64,000 nt of DNA from JAUWKC01 sp035527845 (GTDB taxonomy: Bacteria > Planctomycetota > Phycisphaerae > Sedimentisphaerales > Anaerobacaceae): NCBI GenBank assembly GCA_035527845.1, contig DATKZT010000083.1:1-64000 (forward strand), written 5' to 3'. How positions within the stretch are numbered: the stretch's first letter is position 1; each line of letters begins with the position of its first letter. This document shows, one piece after another, positions 43,212 through 51,288 of the stretch. The position numbers and the translations under genes were made by a program. Under the pieces are notes generated by a model. The model had not been told where the DNA came from. It saw only the letters and a list, made by a program, of their open reading frames with translations, and did not search any database.

Positions 43212-44521
43212 TGATGCGCTCCAGTCACGTCACTATCGCTCTGCTTTTTCCCCTGATGCTCACCGGTATCGCCTCGGCAGCCGAACGCTTTCCACCGCCC
43301 GAATTCGAGACCGGCTACGAGCTGCCGCCCGTGACAAATATCACGCAGGCGGTTCCTCGCGGTGACATATACGAATATCTCGATGTGGCGGTCCTGGCGG
43401 CCGCGCTGGCCCTGTCGTCATATCTGGTTTTGAAGAAGCGCAGCCGACGCTGGATTTACACGCTGATGATATTCTCATTGCTCTATTTCGGCTTCTGGCG
43501 AAAAGGCTGTGTATGTCCGATAGGTGCGATTCAAAACGTGGTGCTATCAATCTTCGACGAAACCTACGCGATGCCGATAACCGTGACATTGTTTTTCGTG
43601 CTGCCGCTGGTTTTCACCCTGTTTTTCGGGCGAACCTTCTGCGCGGCGGTGTGCCCGCTGGGGGCCATGCAGGATTTGGTCGCGCTTCGACCCATCAGCA
43701 TCCCGGCCTGGCTGGAAGCCGGCCTTCGCCTCTTCGCATACGTTTACCTGGCAGCGGCCGTGCTTTTCGCGGCCACCGGCAGCGCCTTTATTATCTGTCG
43801 CTACGACCCGTTCGTTTCGTTTTTCCGCTTGAGCGGCTGGTTCAACATCCTCGTGCTCGGCGCGTGCATCCTTCTGATAGGCGTATTTGTTGGGCGTCCC
43901 TATTGCCGGTTCTTGTGTCCGTACGGGGTGATACTTCGGCAGCTTTCGCGGCTGTCGAAACGGCGTGTGACCATCACGCCGGATGAGTGCATAAAGTGCC
44001 GGCTGTGTGAAGATTCGTGTCCCTTCGGGGCTATCCGGGAGCCGACGGCGGAGTGGCCCGCGGGTCACTACGTCAAGAGCAAAAAGCGGCTGGGACTGCT
44101 GATTGCGATTTTGCCTGTGCTGATATTTGTTTTCGGATGGCTGGGGTCGGAGCTGAAAGGCATTGCCTCACGCGCGCATTCGACGGTAAGGCTGGCGGAC
44201 CGGGTACACCTCGAAGATGCGGGCAGGGTCGAGGGGACAACGAACGCGAGCGACGCATTCAGGGCGACCGGCAAAGATGTCGAGCAGTTGAACGCCGAAG
44301 CGTCCGGAATCATTGCCCAATTCGGGACGGGCGGCTGGGTCTTCGGAGGATTCGTCGGACTGGTCATCGGGCTGACGCTCATCAGTCTGACGGTGCAGAG
44401 GAAACGGACTGATTACGAGGCGGACCGTGGAAGTTGTCTGGCCTGCGGACGATGCTTCGAGTACTGCCCGCGGGAAAATGTGAGGCTTAAACGATTGAAA
44501 GAAACCGTTGGCGGCGACTGA
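43211..44521 (+). CDS. Membrane polyferredoxin (NapH/CcoG-like)
   Basis: The 436-residue product has a signal-like N-terminus and then about five transmembrane helices carrying paired CxxxCP motifs at membrane edges (CVCPIGAIQ, CAAVCPLGAM, CRFLCPYGV). A 4Fe-4S domain CIKCRLCEDSCPFGA follows, then a late TM helix and a final CLACGRCFEYCP. This is the NapH/NosR/CcoG-like family passing electrons between quinol or thiol pools and periplasmic partners. The start overlaps the ferredoxin stop, and its own stop overlaps the next start. The partner enzyme is not identifiable here. Confidence 0.9.
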   Translation: MMRSSHVTIALLFPLMLTGIASAAERFPPPEFETGYELPPVTNITQAVPRGDIYEYLDVAVLAAALALSSYLVLKKRSRRWIYTLMIFSLLYFGFWRKGCVCPIGAIQNVVLSIFDETYAMPITVTLFFVLPLVFTLFFGRTFCAAVCPLGAMQDLVALRPISIPAWLEAGLRLFAYVYLAAAVLFAATGSAFIICRYDPFVSFFRLSGWFNILVLGACILLIGVFVGRPYCRFLCPYGVILRQLSRLSKRRVTITPDECIKCRLCEDSCPFGAIREPTAEWPAGHYVKSKKRLGLLIAILPVLIFVFGWLGSELKGIASRAHSTVRLADRVHLEDAGRVEGTTNASDAFRATGKDVEQLNAEASGIIAQFGTGGWVFGGFVGLVIGLTLISLTVQRKRTDYEADRGSCLACGRCFEYCPRENVRLKRLKETVGGD

Positions 44522-46242
44522 TGAAATCGAATTCCGACAATAATACTGAAAGTAAATCAACGAGCCTCCGGTACCCGACGGCGGTGCGGATAGCGGTGGT
44601 AGGGGGAGTTTTTTCCGTTATTGTGGCGGCGCTGCTGGCGGTAAATTATGTTCAGCGTACGGTTTTCGACGAGAGGCGCATAGCCGAACTGGACAGGCTG
44701 AAGATAGAGATTCTCAGCCGGCCCAATGATGAGCAGCTTATGGGCCGCATTCGGCAGCTGGATTTGGAGGTCAGGCGTGATCGGATTCGCCGGGTGGATT
44801 TTTCGCGAAAAGGGGGCTGGCTGCTCGCGGCGGGGCTGGTGGTGATGGTGGTGGGGATAAAGTGGGCCGATACGCTGCGGAGGAAGCTGCCTCATCCGGA
44901 ATTGCGCGGGGACGTTCGCGCAGAGCAGGTGACAGAGGCGACGTGGGCCCGGCGCGCGGTAACGGCAGGTCTTCTCTTGTTAGGGGCAAGTGCCTTGCTG
45001 CTTACGTTGATTCCGCAGGTGGATTTTGTCAAGTCGTCTTTTGAGGTTGGGCCCGATGAGGTTTGGCCCGGCTTTCGCGGTCCCGGCGGGGTCGGGGTCG
45101 GTGTCACGACGAATGTTCCCGTGAAGTGGAACGGCGGTACGGGCGAGGGAATTTTGTGGAAGAAGAAGGTTCCGCTGCGGGGGCATAATTCGCCGATAGC
45201 GTGGGGCGACCGCGTCTTCGTTTCAGGTGCGGATGCGAATGAGCGTCAGGTGTATTGCTTCGACGCAGATTCCGGCGACCTGCTTTGGCGAGGCGGCGTG
45301 GAGACCGAGGCGGGCAAGACATCGGAGCCGCTCGACGTTATGGAGGATACGGGTTTCGCGGCGCCGACATGCGTTACGGACGGCAAGCGTGTTTGCGCTA
45401 TTTTTGCCAATGGTGACGTCGGATGTTTCGATTACAAGGGAAAACAGCTCTGGACAAGAGGGCTCGGGGTGCCGGAAAGCGCTTACGGATATGCATCGTC
45501 TCTGGCCATGTACCGAAACCTGGTTTTGATTCAGTATGACCAGGCAACGGAGGAAGATGAAAAGTCGAAGATGATAGCCCTGAACGTTTTGTCGGGCCAG
45601 ACGGTATGGGAGACCAAGCGGCCTGTGGGCGGCGCGTGGACCTCGCCGATAGTCGACAAAGTTGGCGGTAGCGAGCAGCTTATAACCTGCGGCGACCCGT
45701 GGGTGATTGCGTATAATCCGGCCAACGGCGAAGAGCTGTGGCGCGCGGAGTGCATGGGCGATGACCTCGCGCCTTCGCCGATATACGCCGGCGGGCTGGT
45801 ATTGGCGATTGAATCAAATGTAAAGATGGTGGCAATCAGGCCCGACGGGCGCGGCGATGTCACCAAGACGCACATACTCTGGATGGTCGAGGACGGCATC
45901 CCCGACATCCCCAGCCCCGTCAGCAACGGTGAGCTGGTATTCCTGCTGACCAGTGACGGCACCCTCACCTGTTACCGACTGACCGACCATGCAAAGCTCT
46001 GGGAGCAGGACCTGGGGACAGGTTTCAACGCGTCGCCCACTATTGTGGGGAACCGGTTGTACCTGCTCAGCGAAAAGGGCGTGATGATTATCGCCGAGTT
46101 CGCGGAGGGATATAAGGAAGCTGCAAGATATGAGCTGGGGGAGGAATGCCACGCATCGCCGGCCTTCGTCAGTGGCCGCATCTATATCAGGGGCCTGGAG
46201 AATCTTTATTGTATAGGAAGCACAGCTTCGCAGGAGCCGTAG
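44521..46242 (+). CDS. PQQ-like beta-propeller protein with N-terminal membrane domain
   Basis: The 573-residue product has three predicted TM helices (about 18-40, 98-118, 145-166) before the propeller, which begins with VWPGFRGPGGVGVG at about 180. Blades such as RQVYCFDADSGDLLWRGG, VGCFDYKGKQLWTRGLG and VIAYNPANGEELWRAE follow. The start codon overlaps the polyferredoxin stop (TGATG), so translation is coupled. The TM bundle plus propeller plus Fe-S neighbours fit an electron-transfer or quality-control complex at the membrane; no redox ligand is identified in the propeller. Confidence 0.87.
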   Translation: MKSNSDNNTESKSTSLRYPTAVRIAVVGGVFSVIVAALLAVNYVQRTVFDERRIAELDRLKIEILSRPNDEQLMGRIRQLDLEVRRDRIRRVDFSRKGGWLLAAGLVVMVVGIKWADTLRRKLPHPELRGDVRAEQVTEATWARRAVTAGLLLLGASALLLTLIPQVDFVKSSFEVGPDEVWPGFRGPGGVGVGVTTNVPVKWNGGTGEGILWKKKVPLRGHNSPIAWGDRVFVSGADANERQVYCFDADSGDLLWRGGVETEAGKTSEPLDVMEDTGFAAPTCVTDGKRVCAIFANGDVGCFDYKGKQLWTRGLGVPESAYGYASSLAMYRNLVLIQYDQATEEDEKSKMIALNVLSGQTVWETKRPVGGAWTSPIVDKVGGSEQLITCGDPWVIAYNPANGEELWRAECMGDDLAPSPIYAGGLVLAIESNVKMVAIRPDGRGDVTKTHILWMVEDGIPDIPSPVSNGELVFLLTSDGTLTCYRLTDHAKLWEQDLGTGFNASPTIVGNRLYLLSEKGVMIIAEFAEGYKEAARYELGEECHASPAFVSGRIYIRGLENLYCIGSTASQEP

Positions 46243-46268
46243 GCGAAGCGGGCATATTACGAAGCTAT

Positions 46269-48617
46269 ATGGATAAGCCGGACTTGAAATTTGTGGATGA
46301 GGCTGTGGGCAGAATCGGCGCCGGTGCGGAGAAGGTGCTTGCGATTCTGCAGGCGGTGCAGGGACATTACGGTTATCTGCCGAAAGAGGCGCTGGAGCGG
46401 GTTTGTGAACTGACGGACATTACGCCGGCTTCGATAATGGGGGTCTCGACTTTCTACAACCAGTTTCGTCATCAGCCGGTCGGGCGTCATATTATTCACG
46501 TTTGCGTGGGGACGGCGTGTCACGTCAAGGGCGCCGCTCAGGTCTATGAGGCCTTCCGGCGGCATCTTGATCTTACCGAGGGCGAGGACACGGACGCGCA
46601 GAGGCTCTTTACGGTGGAGAAGATTGCGTGCTTAGGCTGCTGCACGCTTGCGCCGGCGGCGCAAATCGGCCAGGTGACATACGGTCACCTGACCTCCGAA
46701 ACGGTCCCCACAGTCATCAGCGATTTTCTCCAATATGAAGAAACGAGGGCGCGGCGCAAACATAGGCCGCACGAGCATCGGGCTGACATGGCCGCCGGGG
46801 AGATTCGTCTCGGCTTGGGCTCGTGCTGCGTGGCACGAGGCAGCGGGAAAGTCCGCCAGGCCCTCGAAGAAGCCCTCGACCAGACCGGCATTGAGGTCGC
46901 CATCAAGCGCGTCGGGTGTGTGGGTATGTGCTTCCAGACGCCGCTGGTGGAGGTGGTGCTGCCGGATGAGCGTTCTTTTCTTTATGCTAAGGTGCAGCCG
47001 GAGGATGCCAAAGCCATTGTCCTGCGCCACTTCAGACCGCGGGGCATCAGGAGGATTTCCAGCGTGGTCTCGAACGCACTGGATACCATATTGAGCGACC
47101 AGACGTGGCAGCCGGTGACACGCTACTCCATTGATGTACGCGAAGAGCCCGTGGCCGATTTCTTGGGCAAACAAAAACACATCGCCACCGAGCACTGCGG
47201 CCACATCGACCCGGTGGATATTGACGAGTATCTTTCAAGGGACGGCTTCGAGGCGCTGCGAAAATGTCTGCACCAGCTCAGCCCGGATGAAATCATCGAC
47301 CAGATCAAAATTAGCGGCCTGCGCGGACGCGGAGGCGCGGGCTACCCGACGCATCTGAAATGGTCGGCTGTACGTCAACAGGATAGCCGAAAGAAATACG
47401 TCCTGTGCAATGGCGACGAAGGCGACCCGGGGGCGTTTATGGACCGGATGCTGATGGAGTCGTATCCGTATCGGATAATCGAGGGCGTAACAATCGCAGC
47501 GCGCACGGTTGGTGCGAACGACGGTTATTTTTACATCCGCGCCGAGTATCCGCTGGCGCTTGAGCGAATGAGCAAGGCGCTGGAGGAGTGCGAGCGGCGG
47601 GGCTTTCTCGGTGACAATATAATGGGGGCGGGGTTTTCGCTGGATTTGAAGATTGTCGCCGGTGCGGGGGCGTTCGTGTGCGGCGAGGAGACGGCGCTGA
47701 TGGCAAGTATAGAAGGTCGGCGGGGAATGCCCCGGCTTCGACCGCCCTACCCGGCCGAGAGCGGGCTGTGGAACGCGCCGACCCTGATTAACAACGTCGA
47801 GACATACGCAACCGTGCCCTGGATAATCCGTCACGGCGGAGCAGAGCTGGCCAGGCTCGGAACCGGCGGCAGCAAGGGGACAAAAGTTTTCGCGCTGGCC
47901 GGAAAGGTAGCCCACGGCGGCCTCATCGAAGTGCCAATGGGAATTTCGATACGCGAAATCATTGAGGATATCGGCGGCGGCATCGCCGCAGGTAAACGCT
48001 TCAAGGCGGTGCAGATAGGCGGACCCTCCGGAGGATGTGTGCCAGCCGAATTAGCTGACACTGCCGTCGACTACGAAACGCTCGGCGATGTCGGTGCAAT
48101 GATGGGTTCGGGCGGGCTGGTTGTGCTGGACGAGTCGGACTGTATGGTTGACATCGCACGATACTTCCTGGAATTCACCCAGAATCAGTCGTGCGGCAAG
48201 TGCACCTTCTGCAGAATAGGAACCCGACGTATGCTCGACATCCTCGAAAGACTGTGCGAAGGAAACGGCAAAAAGGGTGACATCGAGGAGCTCGAGCACC
48301 TGGCTGAGACGGTGAGGAAGGGAAGCCTGTGCGCGCTGGGGGGGACAGCGCCAAACCCCGTACTCTCGACGATAAAATATTTCCGCGATGAGTATGAGGC
48401 ACATCTGCAGAAGCGGTGTCCCGCGGGAAGATGCAAAGCGCTGATAACTTATTCGGTGACGGATGACTGCATCGGATGCACTTTATGCGCCCAGCATTGT
48501 CCGGGCGATGCCATTGCGATGAAGCCCTACGAGAAGCACGAAATAAATGTTGAAAAATGTATCCGCTGCGGAACGTGCAAAAATATATGCCCCGCGGATG
48601 CGATAAAGGTCGAGTGA
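46269..48617 (+). CDS. Fused NuoE-NuoF type NADH-oxidising flavoprotein (HydC-HydB-like)
   Basis: The 782-residue cytoplasmic protein contains a NuoE-like [2Fe-2S] thioredoxin domain (about 1-155; CVGTAC and CLGCC), a second thioredoxin-like [2Fe-2S] domain (about 175-265; GSCCVARG, GCVGMC) and the NuoF core. In the core, GRGGAGYPTHLKW and NGDEGDPGAFMDR bind FMN/NADH, GAFVCGEETAL follows, and CGKCTFCRIG ligates 4Fe-4S. A C-terminal two-cluster ferredoxin ends it (CIGCTLCAQHCP, CIRCGTCKNICP). The NuoF-ferredoxin layout is that of HydB in bifurcating complexes; fusion to the NuoE part is less usual. The next gene begins 2 bp after the stop. Confidence 0.93.
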   Translation: MDKPDLKFVDEAVGRIGAGAEKVLAILQAVQGHYGYLPKEALERVCELTDITPASIMGVSTFYNQFRHQPVGRHIIHVCVGTACHVKGAAQVYEAFRRHLDLTEGEDTDAQRLFTVEKIACLGCCTLAPAAQIGQVTYGHLTSETVPTVISDFLQYEETRARRKHRPHEHRADMAAGEIRLGLGSCCVARGSGKVRQALEEALDQTGIEVAIKRVGCVGMCFQTPLVEVVLPDERSFLYAKVQPEDAKAIVLRHFRPRGIRRISSVVSNALDTILSDQTWQPVTRYSIDVREEPVADFLGKQKHIATEHCGHIDPVDIDEYLSRDGFEALRKCLHQLSPDEIIDQIKISGLRGRGGAGYPTHLKWSAVRQQDSRKKYVLCNGDEGDPGAFMDRMLMESYPYRIIEGVTIAARTVGANDGYFYIRAEYPLALERMSKALEECERRGFLGDNIMGAGFSLDLKIVAGAGAFVCGEETALMASIEGRRGMPRLRPPYPAESGLWNAPTLINNVETYATVPWIIRHGGAELARLGTGGSKGTKVFALAGKVAHGGLIEVPMGISIREIIEDIGGGIAAGKRFKAVQIGGPSGGCVPAELADTAVDYETLGDVGAMMGSGGLVVLDESDCMVDIARYFLEFTQNQSCGKCTFCRIGTRRMLDILERLCEGNGKKGDIEELEHLAETVRKGSLCALGGTAPNPVLSTIKYFRDEYEAHLQKRCPAGRCKALITYSVTDDCIGCTLCAQHCPGDAIAMKPYEKHEINVEKCIRCGTCKNICPADAIKVE

Positions 48618-48619
48618 CA

Positions 48620-50185
48620 ATGCCCCGATTGGTCATAGACAATCGTGAAGTTGAGGCGCCGAACGGCAGCACGATTCTGGACGCGGCCGCGAAGTTAGGC
48701 ATCGAGATTCCCACCATGTGCTTCTTGAAGGGACAAAAGCCATTGACCAGTTGTATGGTTTGTGTGGTGAGAGTGGCGGGCATTGCAAAGTTAGTTCCGG
48801 CCTGTGGGACCATTGCAGGGGAAGCAATGCAAGTCGAAACCAACAGCGACGAAGTCAGGCAGGCAAGAAGGGCGGCGCTGGAGCTGATGCTCAGCGAGCA
48901 TGTCGGCGACTGCATGGGGCCGTGCCAGGTGACATGTCCGGCGCAAATGGATATACCGCTGATGATTCGGCAGATTGCAGGGGGTCGCCTTGGCGAGGCA
49001 ATCGCTACGGTGAAAAGGGATATTGCGCTGCCTGCGGTGCTGGGTCGCATCTGTCCTGCGCCGTGCGAGCGGGCGTGCCGGAGGGGGCAGTTTGATACGG
49101 CAGTGTCCATCTGCCTGCTGAAAAGGTACGCGGCGGACCTTGACCTCGAATCGGAAGATCCTTACATGCCGGCTTGTCGGCCCGGGGTGAACAAGGCTGT
49201 GGCGATTGTGGGCGCCGGCCCCGCCGGGCTGGCCGCCGCCTATTATCTGCTGCAGAAGGGGTACGCCTGCACAATGTTCGATGAGCACGAAAAGGTGGGC
49301 GGCATGTTGGAATATGGCGTGCCTGAAGAGCAGTTGCCGAGAGAAGTGCTGGCGGCGGAAATTGCATTGATACAGAAACTCGGATTGAAGTTCAGGGGGC
49401 GGACGAGGATAGGTGGTGACATTTCGCTAAAGGAGTTGTGCGGGGATTTCGATGCGGTGTTTCTTGCAGTCGGCGAGTTGAAGGCCGGTGGGGAGCAATG
49501 GCCCGGTCTGGAAATAAAGGATGGCGCCGTGGTCATAAACCCGAGGACTTACGAGACTGCCATGCCAGCGGTCTTTGCGGGCGGCGATGTGGTTCGCAAG
49601 CGAAGGCTGACGGTGCGGGCGGTTGCCGACGGCAAAGAGGCGGCAACTGCGATTGACCAGTTTCTGTCCGGCGCAGAGGTGACGGGGGTGGTCAGGGAGT
49701 TCAATTGTCATATCGGCAGGCTGCGTGATACAGAAATGGAACGGTTTCTCGTATCGGCGAGCAGAGCTGCCCGGGTATCGGCGTCGGGCAAGGACGGCGG
49801 ATTTACCAATGAGCAGGCGCGTGCCGAGGCGGCAAGATGTCTGCATTGTGACTGCCGAAAGCCGCAGGAGTGTAAACTGCGTCGGTACAGCGGAGAGTAT
49901 GGGGCCAAAGCGCGGCGGTACAAAAGCGAGCTGCCGCTGTTTTCTCCGGAGGTTCAGCATCCGGATATTATTTACGAGTCGGGCAAGTGTATTCGCTGCG
50001 GACTCTGCATCCAGATTACGGCGGAGGCGAAGGAAGAGCTGGGGCTGACATTTATCGGGCGGGGGTTTGAAACGCGTGTGGCTGTGCCGTTCGACCACAC
50101 AATTGCCGAGGGGCTCAAAAGGACTGCACAGAGATGTGTGGAAGCCTGTCCTACCGGGGCGCTGGCCTTCAAGCAGAAGTTCTGA
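48620..50185 (+). CDS. NuoG-like [2Fe-2S] plus GltD-like FAD oxidoreductase
   Basis: The 521-residue product has an N-terminal plant-type [2Fe-2S] domain (about 1-75; CFLKGQKPLTSCMVCVV, ACGT) and a GltD-type helical 4Fe-4S region (CMGPCQVTCPAQMDIPLMIRQ, CPAPCERACRRG). An FAD-binding Rossmann fold VAIVGAGPAGLAAAYYL and the lid GGMLEYGVPEEQLPREV follow. The second, NADPH-binding Rossmann domain appears abbreviated, since the protein runs straight to VFAGGDVVRKRRLT. C-terminal clusters include CIRCGLCIQ. With the upstream NuoEF fusion it probably forms an NADH:ferredoxin/NADPH-type or bifurcating complex; it has no hydrogenase H-cluster. Confidence 0.88.
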   Translation: MPRLVIDNREVEAPNGSTILDAAAKLGIEIPTMCFLKGQKPLTSCMVCVVRVAGIAKLVPACGTIAGEAMQVETNSDEVRQARRAALELMLSEHVGDCMGPCQVTCPAQMDIPLMIRQIAGGRLGEAIATVKRDIALPAVLGRICPAPCERACRRGQFDTAVSICLLKRYAADLDLESEDPYMPACRPGVNKAVAIVGAGPAGLAAAYYLLQKGYACTMFDEHEKVGGMLEYGVPEEQLPREVLAAEIALIQKLGLKFRGRTRIGGDISLKELCGDFDAVFLAVGELKAGGEQWPGLEIKDGAVVINPRTYETAMPAVFAGGDVVRKRRLTVRAVADGKEAATAIDQFLSGAEVTGVVREFNCHIGRLRDTEMERFLVSASRAARVSASGKDGGFTNEQARAEAARCLHCDCRKPQECKLRRYSGEYGAKARRYKSELPLFSPEVQHPDIIYESGKCIRCGLCIQITAEAKEELGLTFIGRGFETRVAVPFDHTIAEGLKRTAQRCVEACPTGALAFKQKF

Positions 50186-50189
50186 GAGG

Positions 50190-50747
50190 TTAGGCGGGCC
50201 GCTCACCGCTGCCCATCCAGGGACACGTTTTCTTCTGAGGACACTCAACGCAGCCGTGTTTCCTCGAAAGCAGCGGGAGGATGATAAAGGCATCGACGGC
50301 AAAAAGAAGAAGCAGACCAAGCAGGGGCCAGGAGAAGCTTCGCACGACAACAACAGCGCCGACCATCGCGGGTATAATCCACAACGGTACGATTACGGGG
50401 ATGTGTTTTCGGAACTTCTCGCCGAAGCGGTCGCCGTCTTTTTTTTCACGGAGGTGGGCGGCGATTGTGCCGTAGCCGCATGGGCACGCTGTGGTGTCCC
50501 AGAAATGACAGTAAGGGCAAACGAACATCATAATCCACAGCGCACCGGCAGCGCCATACAGCAGGTATACGACGGCAGTAAACCAGGCCCAGGCGGAGGC
50601 GCCGAGGCCCAGAAGCAGGATCGCGGAACCCAGAATGGTCATTGCGATGTAGGGAAGGTTGTTGATTAGGGTCTGGGCGGTAGTGTAGGTGGTAAGGGGT
50701 TCGCATCGGGATGCGGGGTCCTGTGTTTCTGATTGTGAGCTATCCAT
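50190..50747 (-). CDS. Hypothetical membrane protein with cysteine motifs
   Basis: The 185-residue product has about four TM helices (PYIAMTILGSAILLLGL, FTAVVYLLYGAAGALWIM, IPVIVPLWIIPAMVGAVVVV, LLGLLLLFAVDAFIILPLL). Loops carry CPYCHFWDTTACPCG and a C-terminal CVECPQKKTCPW, suited to metal or Fe-S binding. Its start overlaps the end of the DGC-domain gene by 8 bp, so the two form an operon facing the redox genes convergently. Function not recognised; a role linked to metal or sulfur handling is only a guess from the neighbour. Confidence 0.7.
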   Translation of the reverse strand: MDSSQSETQDPASRCEPLTTYTTAQTLINNLPYIAMTILGSAILLLGLGASAWAWFTAVVYLLYGAAGALWIMMFVCPYCHFWDTTACPCGYGTIAAHLREKKDGDRFGEKFRKHIPVIVPLWIIPAMVGAVVVVRSFSWPLLGLLLLFAVDAFIILPLLSRKHGCVECPQKKTCPWMGSGERPA

Positions 50748-51123
50748 TATTCAGGAGGTCTTTCACGATGTCGGCAACTTCCGCGACCCGTTCGTCGGTG
50801 GCCGGTGATTTGCCTTTTTCCATTCCCATATCGGTAATTCGGAGATGCTGAAAGTTTTCAAAGCCGGCCTTTTCGAGACAGTTTTTGGCGCAATCCAGTT
50901 CGCAGCCGTCTATGGCAAGCAACAAGGATGCCGACTTCCCGGCGTTGATGATGGGCTCAACCCTGCCACCGATTCCAGCCAGACAGAACATCTTACCTAA
51001 TCCATCCCTGGTCAATTTTCTTGCCGCCTTGTCGGAAATCTCGCCCACATCGGCGGCGCCTGAACAGGCAAATATCAGTTTCGGTGAGGGCTTACCCCCC
51101 GAAGGCTTATCATTCTCTGCCAT
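50740..51123 (-). CDS. Putative zinc-binding DGC-domain protein
   Basis: The 127-residue product starts at ATG 51123, which has AAAGGAGG 8 bases upstream; the frame is open further but without such a site. It shows KLIFACSGAADVGEISDKAA at the start, MFCLAGIGG, and the naming motif in AIDGCELDCAKNCLEKAGF. These are the conserved cysteines of the DGC family of putative zinc-binding proteins, whose function is not well established. It is cotranscribed with the membrane protein at 50190. Confidence 0.88.
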   Translation of the reverse strand: MAENDKPSGGKPSPKLIFACSGAADVGEISDKAARKLTRDGLGKMFCLAGIGGRVEPIINAGKSASLLLAIDGCELDCAKNCLEKAGFENFQHLRITDMGMEKGKSPATDERVAEVADIVKDLLNNG

Positions 51124-51288
51124 GATGCTGCCTCCTTTCATTCATTACATCCTGCGGCTGCGACACCGCACGAGTTCATATTAGCAGATGTTCGGGGCGG
51201 TGACAAGCTTGACATCTTATTTCGAATCTGGTATAAGTCAGTGCAACGTCTAAATGGGGTTTTGGTCTGTTTTTTTCGGAGCGACATT

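Noticed and set aside
46269..50185. Electron-bifurcating [FeFe]-hydrogenase operon
   Set aside because: The NuoE/NuoF-like parts fit HydC/HydB, but no H-cluster motifs of a HydA catalytic subunit are present in the neighbouring genes.
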